Source of the DNA: Ganoderma boninense
Taxonomy: Eukaryota; Basidiomycota; Agaricomycetes; Polyporales; Polyporaceae
Length of the DNA stretch: 64,000 nucleotides
Assembly (NCBI GenBank): GCA_002900995.3
Contig: CM035305.1
Span: 2,526,467 to 2,590,466, forward strand
Direction of reading: 5' to 3'
A program made the translations under genes and the position numbers. Below, one piece after another: positions 36,489-48,701 of this stretch. Position 1 is the stretch's first letter. Each line of letters begins with the position of its first letter. The notes under the pieces were generated by a model, which saw nothing but the letters and a program-made list of their open reading frames with translations, ran no database searches and was not told where the DNA came from.

Positions 36489-37094
36489 TTAGTGTTGGCG
36501 TCCTACATGCCAGTCTTTGAGATATCTCAGTTTGTCTGGAGGCAATGCCATGCTCACCTTCGGGTTCCCCGGTGTCCCATGTACCTCACCGGCGTTTTTG
36601 TCCGTCTTTTTCTTGTCTGTGACCTTGATAGGAAGGGCATTTGATTTTGCTTTCACGGTGCCTGTGCGTTCATCATTCTTTCCCCTTGGGACGAAGTCTT
36701 CGTCATCGTCGTCACCGTCATCGACATCAAAGGGAACCTCCTCTGTCACATAGCTAGAAATGGAAGCTAAGGTTAGACCATTCGGAGTTGATACTCTTGA
36801 GAAAGGTTGTTATCGTACTCGTCTGCAACCCCTCGGCTGTCGCGCCTGTATTCTACGTGGTCAGATGGGGATAGCTATGACCAGGAACACTGTGCGCACC
36901 TTCCATCTACGTTCTCCTGGTCGATCTTGCCAGGGAATGCCTCTGTGTTATCCACATCCTTATGGTGGATCCTGAACCAAGTCGATGAGGCATCTGCAAC
37001 TCGTGATGTAATGTAATAATACCCACTGCTCTACCCCGCTGGCGTCAGAGCCATCGGCGTTGACGACAGGTGGAACCTTGTCGATGGGAGACAT
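36489..37094 (-). CDS. Tandem acidic-motif family, copy C
   Basis: Start ATG 37094 (MSPIDKVPPVVNADGSD). Intron 1 is phase 2 (GTGGGT, acceptor GGTTCAG). Exon 2 reads IHHKDVDNTEAFPGKIDQEN. After a GTGCGC intron a short exon (RGVADD) leads through a phase-2 GTACGA intron to TEEVPFDVDDGDDDDEDFVPRG and a Lys-rich tail (KVTDKKKTDKN). About 137 residues, polar throughout. The last exon contains two more stretches, GTPGNPKVSMALPP and LRYLKDWHVGRQ, not seen in the other copies. Roughly 500 bases on each side separate it from B and D. Function unknown. Confidence 0.5.
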
Positions 37095-37599
37095 GAATAC
37101 AGTGGGAGGACGTAGTCGAATGGGCGGCCGCTATCCAGGAATACTTCTGGGAGCACGGTGGAGAACAGAAGAGAACTAAGAATTGGGGAGTTGTTGGGGA
37201 GCACAGCAGCTCGTGCGCCCCAGTAGATATAGTAGTACGATAGGCTCTGTGGCTGAGGTAAACCGTATCGCACTGAGCAATGTCGGGCTGCCTGGCCCAC
37301 AAAACGCTTCAAGTTGACAGGTGGCGCCCATGTGGTTGACTGTGGGAGGCATCTCGAAAGATAGTCATTTCCGCTGCTCGAACTTTGACCAACATAGAGC
37401 GAATGCGATACGAGAATACGGTAGCAGGTAAAGGATCCAAAACGACAGATCAGGTTATAGACCAAGCCCGCAAGTCCAAGTCCCGAATTCCCGCGAGCAT
37501 CTGACCATCTAGGGTGAAGACGTCCAATGGAGTGTGGTCGAACGAAAGTGGTTGACGGCGTTGTAATGGGAGTCGAACCTCGGTGACCCATCGTCATGC

Positions 37600-38145
37600 T
37601 TAGTTTTTGGGTGGCTTTGCTGGCTTGGTCGGTTTGGTCTGGCCGCCATTGGGCTGGCTCGGCGCTCCTTTGGGGATCCAAACCTCGCCGCCGTCGTCAT
37701 CCCGAGCCCTTAAGAGACATGAATTCTACAGCGAGCATGTGGAAAGAGTCGTGGACTCACGGAGGGATTCCAGACGCCCTGTGGAAAACACAGTATGAGG
37801 GGAGCTCCGCTTGCTTTGAAGCGATATTAACTTACGACACCTCCAAATCTGGAGCAGAGCTGTCCGTGGGCGGAGACAGGCTAAAAAGCGATGCGGGGTG
37901 GTCTTCCTCAGCGATCGTAGAGGTCACGGATTCCCCTGGTCTGACATACAGATTGAGGGACATTAGTTAAGGCCCAGTACCGACTAAGTCTGAAAGAAAG
38001 AAAATTCCACGTACGAGCTATCGTCGACGGTCGTGCCTTGTTGAGCTGTGCTCTTATAAGCATCGCCATTATCATTGCCGCCACGATCAGCAACGATAGT
38101 GGAGGGCTTTGAGTCGCAAGGGACCTCGTTATCTGGGGTAGACAT
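37600..38145 (-). CDS. Tandem acidic-motif family, copy D
   Basis: Start ATG 38145 (MSTPDNEVPCDSKPS). Intron 1 is phase 2 with a GTACGT donor at 38014. Exon 2 (PGESVTSTIAEEDHPASL) is followed by a phase-2 GTAAGT intron, a tiny exon and another phase-2 GTGAGT intron into the final exon. That exon has a reduced acidic run, ARDDDGGEVWIPKG, then QPNGGQTKPTKPAKPPKN and stop. About 120 residues. Here the core motif is WIPKG instead of FIPRG. Copy D has the cleanest splice sites of the group. A TTAAAAGG element lies about 45 bases upstream. Function unknown. Confidence 0.55.
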
Positions 38146-39469
38146 TTTCCGTTGGATGACGGACTGTCTTGCGCCTGCCCGTGTTCCTTTTAACACACAG
38201 TCTACAGTATTGTTGCCATCCGCACCACTGTGCTTCGTTGATAACGGATTGAATTGGAGGTGTGGTGGTGGCACTCCGCATCTCGATCCGATTCACTCAT
38301 ATCATGCTCGGAATACGGAGAGCACAGGTGACGAACCTCTCCGGAAAGGTTTCAGGTGTCCAGTTTCACCTTCGAGTGCCACCGTGATTAGGGAGTCAAG
38401 GAGACAGACCTGATCTCGAATGCGAAGACGGTACAGCCATTCCGCAGTTAAGTTTGAACTGACGCTTTGCGGGTACGGACGGCGCGTTTTTGGGTGATGG
38501 ATGAGTGCGGCTCGGTATACGACGTCGAGGCTCGAGGCTCGCCCGCGATTGATGCCTTCAGTCCGCGAAGAACAGAATCCTATTACACAGGTAAGTGGAA
38601 CGATCGCACGAGACAATGGGTTGCGCTACATACTGCTCTGCAAGGAAGAGGCGGTGTGAACTTTGGACTGACGCTTCCGATTCAGAACACACGCTCCACC
38701 CTGAGATGATACATGAGTGCGGCTCGCGAAGAGCAGAAGTTCATAGATCGCCTATCGTTGGCGCGTTCAGAATCGCGTGGTGGCAAGGCGTAACTGTATT
38801 GCACAGGTCGAGTTCATGAAGGGATAGGATGGACGACATCCCGCGTCAGGAAGGAGGCGATGTGAACGCAGGCAAACGCGTGCCCAAAGCTTCGAGAGAT
38901 TGTATTATTATCAGTGAGTGAGGGCGTGGGCAGATATGGCAAGGATGGAAGACTACGTTTGTGGGTGGAAGCAGCTGTGCTTGAAGATGCAGTTCAGCGC
39001 GGCCAGTCACTAGTCACTAGCTAGTCTGCCGGGACACTCAGTGGACTTGGCTTCCCAACAGACGCCTACGTTGGCGCCGTGCGGGGCCACCGGCCCGCCC
39101 GCGACCTGGTTAATGGCGAGTTGCAATGCTTACTGCCGCTCGTCCTGTCATGACAGTGGAACCCCACTGCTTCTCAAAAGGAAATCACCAGGGTGCGCGC
39201 AGCCGCCCGAGTACCGAGCCCCACTTCAAGGCCAAGGCTGTTTATTGCTTGTTGATGCCCCAAGCATATGCAGTTAGGAAACACGACTTGTTTGATACGG
39301 GAGAGGCATGGTATAAATGCAGTCGACGAGATACAAGTGAAGGAACACCACAGTCCATAGTACATCAGTCCAGGGGGAAGAGGTGAGGTCACAGAACGAT
39401 GCCGTAGTACCAACCGCCCTATGAGACCAACGACAAGCCCACAGGGTACGAAGGTCAAGCACTGGTGGA
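38146..39469. other. Intergenic, 1.3 kb, with a diverged duplication
   Basis: Between copies D and E. No supported gene. Two segments, about 38460-38640 and 38650-38870, share words such as GAGTGCGGCTCG and ACTGACGCTT in the same order, suggesting an old tandem duplication. Confidence 0.35.
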
Positions 39470-40143
39470 CTACTTTCCGGCGGGCTTGCCCACAGAGGCT
39501 GTGGATCGGACAATCGAGGGTTTAGGTTTAGTCGGGGGATTGGAGCTGCCCTTGGGTCGAAACTCGTCTTCCTCCTCGTCACCATCATCCTCTTCGTCAG
39601 ATTGAAGGCCGAAGAAATCCACTGTTGAGAAGGGATCAGCTGCAAATTCGAGCTGGAGAAGAGCGATGACAACGTACTTCGGGATCTCTACACGGGTGCT
39701 GCAGGAGACTGAAGTCAGACTAAACCAATTCGAGAGCTAACCAGAACGGCATACAATTGCCCGTGTTGCTTTTCATCTAAACCTTGTTTCAAGCTCATGT
39801 GAAGGACATCGATCCCTTCATTGCGATCCACAATGGCAAAGTCTTGGAGTAGCGTTAAGTCTGCAACGAGTATGTTCATATCTTCAAATAATCTAGGACG
39901 AACAAACGTAAGTATGACATCCTGGGATCTCATACTACAGGGTGCTCACTGCTCAGGATCACGGGGAGTACTGCAAGCGGGTGAAGTAGAGACGGAAGAG
40001 GCTTCTCCCTTCCACGCTGCCAGCGGATATTCTGGGGGTAGCACAGCTGAAGGCACCTCGACGGGCAGACTGTCCTGAGAGACCTCGTTTATGGACGGAG
40101 GTAAACATGCGCCGTTGATAGAGGTGGGCATGGGAAGGGACAT
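39470..40143 (-). CDS. Tandem acidic-motif family, copy E
   Basis: Start ATG 40143 (MSLPMPTSINGACLPPS) with a TATAAAAG box about 85 bases upstream. Intron 1 is phase 2 (GTGAGC, acceptor CGTCCTAG). Exon 2 is the longest in the group and looks folded: LFEDMNILVADLTLLQDFAI, then GIDVLHMSLKQGLDEKQHGQ. A short exon (HPCRDPE) and a phase-1 GTACGT intron lead to FSTVDFFGLQSDEEDDGDEE, then EFRPKG and a Pro/Lys/Ser tail. About 177 residues. It is the best candidate for the least reduced member and may show what the ancestral middle region was. Function unknown. Confidence 0.55.
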
Positions 40144-40225
40144 GGTGAGAGTGGTGCAAATGAGGCAAAGAAGCGCAAGCTCGCTGAATGTAGGAGATAG
40201 GCCGACTCAGGTCTGCCCTTGTTAT

Positions 40226-40235
40226 CTTTTATATT
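40226..40235 (-). promoter_or_regulatory. TATA box of copy E
   Basis: The plus strand CTTTTATATT reads AATATAAAAG on the minus strand, about 85 bases before ATG 40143, in the usual position for fungal TATA elements. Confidence 0.5.
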
Positions 40236-41314
40236 GGGTGAGCGTTTGCTTCCAGCTCATCGGGGTATGAAGGCGTGCGACAGGCCGCCAGGATCCAACG
40301 CCATGCTCCGTGATAGAAGACAATTCCCGGTGAGCGGCGTGGAGCTGCATTGAGGTTCAGAGAAGTGGGAATATGTTGAGCGCACTCGTAGTTGGATGGC
40401 AAGGTTTAGATTCAGAAATTGAAAGCGCTCTGGGCTGTGCCAACGCGGACGCACGGATAGGCAGAACCCAAGTATCCTAGAAGCTAGAGGACAGGCTGTA
40501 GTAGCGGAAGGACGAGTGTGCTTTCGACCAAAGGGGAAGAAGGCACACGCGTAAGCTCGCTGGGGCGTGATACCCTGGTTGTCGCCCAGGCGCGCTTACG
40601 CGCCGGGAGCCGAGTGGCAGTGCTGCCGAGGCTCTCCAGACGCCAGTTGCAGTCGTGCAGAGCTCCCTCCCGCCCCAACTCTGACTGACATGTTGTACGA
40701 TTCTCACCACAGTCCACAGCCTGCCCACGCTTCATCGGAATACACTTGTCGCTCGTGGTGCTGCTCAGGGCTGTCTCGTCTCCATACAGCCCGCGGCCGC
40801 GCTTCAAGCTGTCCATAGAACACGTCTCGAACGTCTACGTGCGTGCAACCAGTGCCGTACGTGTCCAAGTTAGCGTTCCTCGTCTCATATGGAGCTGAAA
40901 TGTTCCCTTGACCTTGCCCCATCACCCACGCCGTTAGACGCAGTCCTGCATAGCCTTCAAGTTGAATATTTTCAACAGGAGTTCCTGGCGCGGTACACAC
41001 CTTCCAACGTTGCTTCGTAGTTCATGGCCATTTCAAATCTCTCATGCCAGGACAGTTTGCACGCCCTTTGACCTCTGCACATGGCACACCCACTCGGTAT
41101 CGCCGTTACCGTTCGGCCGATACATCTTCACGCTGGAATTGACACATTTCCGGGCTTTCATTATTAATCCTGCCGCTCTTGCACAGATGATCCAGTTGTG
41201 CATGTCGCCCATATTTGGAACATACGTTTCACGTGAGGTCGTCTGCGTACATAAAGTCGGGTGCAGGGTTCGGCCGCCTTGTGGACTCCTACCATTTCGA
41301 TCCCTTCCTACTAA
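40236..41314. other. Divergent intergenic region
   Basis: About 1.1 kb between copy E and the WW-like gene. Two minus-strand open frames of about 100 codons (40484-40816 and 40704-41000) have no recognisable domain and no acidic exon, so they are not called. Confidence 0.3.
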
Positions 41315-43702
41315 ATGGCCAGCCCTCTACAACAAACTGATGAATTTCCTCCAGAATCTTCAGATCGCTCCCCATCCGAACCGAATATCGTCCCAAGCGA
41401 TGAACCTCCCCCAAATTATTGTTCAAATGCGCCTCTCCTCCCGATGGTTCCTGGTCAAAACGGTCGCTACGCCAGGACGGCGCTGTACGTCATGGAATCA
41501 CCCTCAGACTTCCCAGCTGACTCTTCGAAAAAATCGGGGGCATTTTCTGCACGACGCCACAGCGTTATACCAGAGTCAATCAGAATTCCACGAGGACTGC
41601 ATTCAACGCTATTGTCTCCTGAGTACGTCGATAGAGTGACTGGCATGAATGTCCCGTTCATTGATCGTGCTTACAGGCCTCCATACCTCGCTTTCGGCTG
41701 GGTTCAAGCTTTCAACCCCGAGGGAACGCCTTACTATGTCAACGAATCCAAGCACCTAGTTACCGACGACCCTATCTGCCATCCAGATATCTCCAGCAGG
41801 ATTACGACATGGGCGGAGAAGATGGATATCCTGATCGAAGCTGAGGACTTGGTACTTCCGGATGACTACGAGATATTTATCACCCTCGCGGCCGACAAGG
41901 ATGGATGCAAATACTACTTCGTCGACCACACGACTAGGACCGTATTTTGGCTTGAGGAAATTGATCCGGGACGGAACGGTCTGGAGCTTGCCCAGGTGTG
42001 CAGTATCGCCCATATGCGTACGTTCCATTCCGGAGGGTACAAGCACGCTCGGCGGGTATCGTGAGCCGAGCTGTTCAGAGATGTACGGCGATGCACTCCC
42101 TCTCTTTGAATGCGATCAATCGTCATTTGAGAGAGGGGCAGTACTCACCTGCTCTCGCGGATAGCTCCTTCGATACCCCGAGAAGGGTGATCAGGGCGTA
42201 CCCACAATACGATGCCGATCTCTCAACTGACATTCCCGTGGCGACACAGGTTTCGTTCTGCAAGAACAATATTGGATCCACAACGAATACTTTCCACACC
42301 GGGCAGTACCCTACAATTTAAGAAAGGAGCTTGTGGATATATTCCGTCAAGGCAGAGCGGGTCCGATTCTTCCCTTACTTTCGATCTACTCGCCGACTGA
42401 TCCCTCAATGCCGTTCAGATCAATTGACCTCAGACGATTCGACCTTCCCGTACAGTGCGGAGCAATGCAAGCAGTACCTGGAGATCATTGATATTGAGAG
42501 TGCGTTGTTCTTCCATGGATAGGGGTCCGATTTCAAAGTATCTCTTCGTTCTTTCTTCTCCAGCGGAATGCAACACATATATGACTTGGACTGTTGGTAT
42601 GTGTGCAGTCATATGCATACAGTAGCCTATCCCATGCTGATCTTTTATCAGCCCGGCTTTGGGGTACTATATGTGAGCCCATAAACCACCAGGCACACAC
42701 ACAAATACGCTCTGACATGCAGGCTTTCAAAGCTAGGCACAAGTTCAATACTTTTTATGGTGAAGACCACGCCAAGATTTCGAGGATGCAAAGGCGTTTT
42801 GAAGCCACTCGAATTGAGCGCACGTGCATCTTGAAGTTGGGTTCTGCTTTGCTCTTTGGTATGCCGAAGACCCGCTCGGCGGAACTTGACTCGCTCTCTG
42901 TGGATGAGCTAACGTACGTCGTGCACTGGCGCGAATTTGCGACCGAATTGATCCACGGGTGGCGTGAGTCATCTTGCATGGTATGTTCAACAGCATGGCT
43001 CTTCTCCCATTGCAGCGCACGCGTGCTGATGATCTCCGTCTTCTATGCCAGGCTGTGGGCCTAGCTTTGTGAGCCGCCATTTTTCCTCGCTCTCCTGATC
43101 TCCCTTGCTTAGTCCCTCTTCACCTCTAGGATTGGTTCAGTGTCCGCGACGCAACAGGGAAATGCCGTCTCGCAATGCATGGGGACCGTGTCGGTGGTGT
43201 TCGCCCTTGCGGGACTCTCCTCGGGAGGCATGCTCTTGCAATGGTATGCCGGAGCAGAAAAGTTCAGCGCCAGCAAAGTGGTACGTCCCTCCCAAACTTC
43301 ATCAGCCAATGATCTCTAAAAAAACCCCTCTTCATACAGGCCAATCACCTCGCGCGCGTCCAAGTACGCGGAGCCGGCTACGAGCCCATCGCACAGGCAT
43401 TCTGCTTGCCCCGGGCGCTGGTGTTCTGGTCGATCATCTTCCTCGCAGCCCATGTCTTAAGTGCGGTCGTTGACCTCTATGACCTGATTGTCCGGAGTCC
43501 TGCGATCCTCCTCACTGTGCTGTTCATCGGTGGTTTGATTCATCTTAGCCACGTCCTTCATGCCGCTTTCGATAATCCCCGCAATGAGCCTCTGTCCGTT
43601 ATCAAATACTCAAGGTTTCTTGACAGGTTTCGGTTGTATCTCCGCCAGATGGGTGGGGCTCTGAGAAAAGCGTTCCGCATGTCCCCATCTGTCCATGCCT
43701 AA
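41315..43702 (+). CDS. WW-like domain membrane protein, Agaricomycete family
   Basis: Start ATG 41315. Exon 1 ends at 42017; a 232-nt intron follows and exon 2 begins at 42250. The N-terminal part is disordered (SPSEPNIVPSDEPPPNY), then AYRPPYLAFGWVQAFNPEGTPYY and CKYYFVDHTTRTVFWLEE, the second resembling a WW fold (Tyr-Tyr-x-x-Asp-His...Phe-Trp). The middle exons read LQEQYWIHNEYFPHRAVPY, LTSDDSTFPYSAEQC and RHKFNTFYGEDHAKIS. Toward the C-terminus are two or three hydrophobic segments, including FWSIIFLAAHVLSAVVDLYD and ILLTVLFIGGLIHLSHVLHA. About nine introns keep the frame. This is a large mushroom family found in many copies per genome. A membrane protein with a cytosolic binding module is inferred; no function is known to me. 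Confidence 0.75.
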
Positions 43703-43924
43703 GATCCTATGATTATTCCAATCGCTGTAGACTTTCCATTCGTCCCTTCTCGTTATATCCCTCAACTGCCTTTCCCCATGCTTCTTTCATTGATTCGTAT
43801 TGCATATAACCCCGAACAAAACTCATAGCATGATTTCTTACGTATTCTATCAGGCATTCTCTAATTAATATAGACAATTCTGAGCATCAGGAACCATAGC
43901 CAATAATACACCCAAGTAACCACG

Positions 43925-44999
<1,075 letters not shown>

Positions 45000-45419
45000 T
45001 GTGGAGCGTAGGGTGTATGGGGGCCAAGGGCGGACGGTTCTAGGACGAAGGGGGATGGAAAGGAGAGAGGCGAGACCGAGGGTCATATATTGTTTGCGAG
45101 AAACAGCACGCGTCGTTCGACACTCTTGCAAGAGCCATCGGCACACACTCCCGATCCAAATATCAAGATCCAAATCCATATCCATTCTCGTTCCAGCTTA
45201 TGTAACCCGCTCGCCCCACACCAATATCAATTCCCCCGCCTTGAGCTTCGCATCCGCAGACATCCCGGCGACTCTCCGCTTGCCGCATTCGCAACTTATA
45301 ATTCGCAGTGTTGCGGGCGCATGCAAGTACAGGCAGCAATACAGAACAAGACAGCGGACCCAGGAGGTGGTCCGACCTCTCCTCTGCGGAGTCTTCAATT
45401 CCTCACCAGGTCGTCCCAC
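45000..45419. other. Promoter of IDI1 and 3' region of REC8
   Basis: About 420 bases between two minus-strand genes. No gene or clear motif seen. Confidence 0.35.
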
Positions 45420-48407
45420 TCACTTCACCCGAATTCTTAACGCTCCGTAGGGCTCCACCTGACGGACGCTCACAAGGTCCTTCGTCGACAGCACTATCAT
45501 TCACCAGTCAATGTACCGTCCATGGCCATCGCTCTACACGTCAACATACCGAGGCAATGATAGAACGCGGCCGCAGCAACGCGACGCGTGCTGGTAGCTT
45601 TCGGCACCACATCGTCGAAGTTTAGTTCACAAGTCGCTGATGGTAACGCACTCAGTTGCATCTTGGCGTACCTACGTCATAGACGAAGTATTAGTCAGAT
45701 AAACCTATAGACCACCACATGACTACCCACTCAAGGAAGTTGAAGGAATTCTTTTCCAAAGTCAGGAAGTTCGACTGCTGCGACTCTTCCTGCGTCTCTT
45801 CCTCGCCAACTATGGAGGGTATATAAACACGCACAATATACGAGAGAAATTGTCGTCTCACCATTGAACTGGAAATCGTCTCCGCCTGTTTGTGAACTCC
45901 TCAAGCCCAGATCAATCGGAGAGTGGAGGATAGTGCTGCCCCCCGGCGGAAGAAGCACGCTATCCCGCAAGCTCCCTATTGAACTTCCTCTCTTGCTACC
46001 GGGACGCAAACCACTAAAACCGTCACTCCCGTAGGCGGAAAACGGGGCGCCGCCGGCAGAGGAACTTGGCCCCGCATGATCCCACGGGAAGAAAGAGCTT
46101 CGTTGAGAACCCGAAATGACATCTTGGTTGGGACCAAAGTCGAGATCCAGGTGGCTCCCAAGGGCAGAAGGTGGACGCGATGCATGGCGGACTTGGCCAG
46201 GTTCCTACACAGCTTTGTTAGACTGCCCACTGTCATCACGAGACTGAGAACGAACCTCCGATGAACGCAACCTGGAGTCTAAATTCGTGTCTTCCCCAGG
46301 GTAGTCTGAGAAGGGACTCAGTCCACATGACATAACGATCAACGGCTAGCTCACTCACTGAGATCCTGTATGCCCATAGTCCAGTCCATGTCCATCCCGA
46401 AATCGCCGATCCGAGATGTGGATTCGTCGCCACCTTGATCCATGAGAGCCGGATCTGCGCTAGGATCCTGGATCTTTCGTCGTTTCCTTGGGGGTTCGCC
46501 TGGTTTGGGATTAGTCCAGGAGTGTGATACACCTTTGCGTTCTAACGTACCTTCAACTTCCAAGTGAAGCCGACCGGAGTGGGCTCCTACATGTAACCTA
46601 AAGTTCTCCAGCCAAAAGTCGACAAGGACAGGGGCCTCGACTGGTCGAGACGTGGTTGAGACATCAGGCGTTTATGATTAACGTGCCGCACAAACCTCCT
46701 CGCGGTGCTCCATATATCATTTCTTCGATACGCCTGCTGTTTTCCTTGTCAAGCTTCTTATGTGCTACTTCACGCTTGAGCGCTTCTTGCTGTTCGACGT
46801 AGTCGGCGCGGGCTCTCTAGCCACGATATACATGTAAGCTGGTATCAAATGAAGGGCTTTAAACAAACCTTCAACTCCTCGTCGGTGAGCTCAATCCGCG
46901 AATCTAGAAGCAGTCGAACGCGCTTTGTCTTACGCTGGACAGGGCCCTTCTCCACCAGCTCTCCTGCACCTAAGATATTGCTCGCGTAATTCGAGTGGAC
47001 ATCTGAACCTCGCGGGCTGAAAGGGTCAAGTCCACAATCAACGAGTCTACTCGCGATGCACCATCTGGGATCAAACATTTAGTAACGAGTTTCCTGGAAT
47101 TACGTTGTGCACACCTTGTTCATCGCGGGCTGGGCTGGTCGTCGAATCTAAAGTCATCGACTTGACATTGATAGGGATCGAGCCCCAATGCACCTGCATT
47201 CGAACCCAGCCCACTCCCTTGGCTTTGCCATAGAGCGCGATTCAGTGTTTCGAAACCTATTGATACCAAATCGCGCTCACACTCCCTCGTCTTGGTGGGT
47301 GGACCCTCCCCAGCCTTCTCCTAGCTCACGGGCAAGTTCATCGCCAATGTCCGCAATGCCGAGTCCTTCGGGGAGTGCGAACACGTCGTCGTACGTGAAA
47401 CCCCCGTCAGCTACGGAAGACGAGGCTTCAAATCCTGCACCGTCATGGCCACTGCCGCTCAGCGATCCCTCGAACGCGGCGGCCAATAGATACTTGTGAT
47501 CTTCCTCCAAGATATGGAGCGCTCGAGCGTGCTCCGGAATAATTGAAGACGGCGGATCGTTCTGCTTCTGTTTGCCCTTAGACTTGGGCTTCTTGGATTT
47601 GGGGTCGAACTCATCGTCGGAGCTTCTGCCACTGTCCTCGTCTGCCCAATATGTTACAACGTGAATATCGACATCAGAGACCAGGTTCTACCTTGTTGTA
47701 TGCGTTCATCCCAGGCCTGCCCAGACCAGTTAGAATAGATCTTGTACGAATGTCGCAAGGCTTACGACGAAAATGCTGTCGAAAGCGAGACCGAAGGCGG
47801 CTTCGGGGTCCGCGACCAAAGTCAAAGTTTCAGGGCTGGATGAAAAAGGCGTGAGCTACGGAGACGTGAATTATGGAGTACAGCAGTACCGCAAGCTGGG
47901 TTGACCCATTTGAAGCTCCGTCGCTGTAGCAGATAGCATAGAAATGTCCTGAACCGCCTTTTTCAAGGCGTGGAAGCACGTCGTCACATCTGCCAGAAAC
48001 ATCTCCTGTTTGACTGTCCCAACGCACAACTGTCAGGTATGTTCTCTGAGCAATAGATAGTCCACACGCACCTTTGTATACACTAGACAACGCATATAAG
48101 CTACATCCTGAAGAAGACACAGAGACGGCGAGGACGCACCGAGCGACGCCAATCATGAGATTGCTCGACAATCTCAGCGCGAGAGGTTCCGGAGGCTCCG
48201 CAATGAGATCGCATAGTTGCGAAATGTCGGCGGTCAAAACGGAACGCTTGGGCAATTTCTTGAAGGAGGACTTTGCACCGAGCGTAGCTGCGAGCCTCCA
48301 CGGAGCAGGTTCTGACATTTATACTCCTCGATGTCGGCAAACTGAACTTACCATAAGAGACCATAACCACTGTCCCTCCGCTCCAACAGGTCCTGGGAGA
48401 AGAACAT
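45420..48407 (-). CDS. REC8: Meiotic cohesin subunit REC8 (kleisin)
   Basis: Start ATG 48407 (MFFSQDLLERRDSGYG). The N-terminal kleisin domain reads LLWLAATLGAKSSFKKLPKR, VLTADISQLCDLIAEP, PLALRLSSNLMIGVARVY, then KVKQEMFLADVTTCFHAL. The long middle is disordered with Ser/Pro-rich and acidic parts, including GEPPRKRRKIQD and GFTYDDVFALPEGLG. The C-terminal winged-helix domain, which binds the SMC1 head, is YAKMQLSALPS through RRVAAAAFYHCLVLSTKDLV, then VEPYGALRIRVK and stop. The SVLTADISQL-type N-terminus separates REC8 from mitotic RAD21. About ten introns join in frame. It holds sister chromatids in meiosis and is expected to be expressed in basidia. Confidence 0.88.
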
Positions 48408-48701
48408 AGCAGATAGGAGGCAAGAGAGGGGAAGGAGATGGCAGCAAACACTCAAGTTAACCCCATCGTATCGTTTTCGAATGGAAGCTTCCGTCAACAC
48501 GACACCCACAAAACGAACGTCTTGCGCGGCTTCGAGAATCTCTGGGCCGCGGCATCAGATCGAGCAGACAGATTATTGCACGACGCGAAGTACAACAGAA
48601 ACTCTCGTACTGTCTTCGAAAGCGATCAGATTTGCAAGGAGAGCAGCAAGAGGAAACCTTACCAGTGCGGAGAACGACCTGCAGTGGCCGATCGCATACA
48701 T

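Noticed and set aside
37560..37600. A tRNA T-arm-like string (GGTTCGACTCCCAT on the minus strand)
   Set aside because: The stem bases do not pair, no anticodon arm or acceptor stem can be placed, and the stretch lies just after the stop of copy D.
37031..37681. A 216-codon minus-strand open frame spanning the region between copies C and D
   Set aside because: It overlaps the last exon of copy D and the start of copy C in other frames and has no domain. The spliced family models explain the region better.
40484..41000. Possible sixth member of the acidic-motif array upstream of copy E
   Set aside because: The minus-strand frames here have no acidic run, no [F/W]-x-P-[R/K]-G motif and no supporting introns.
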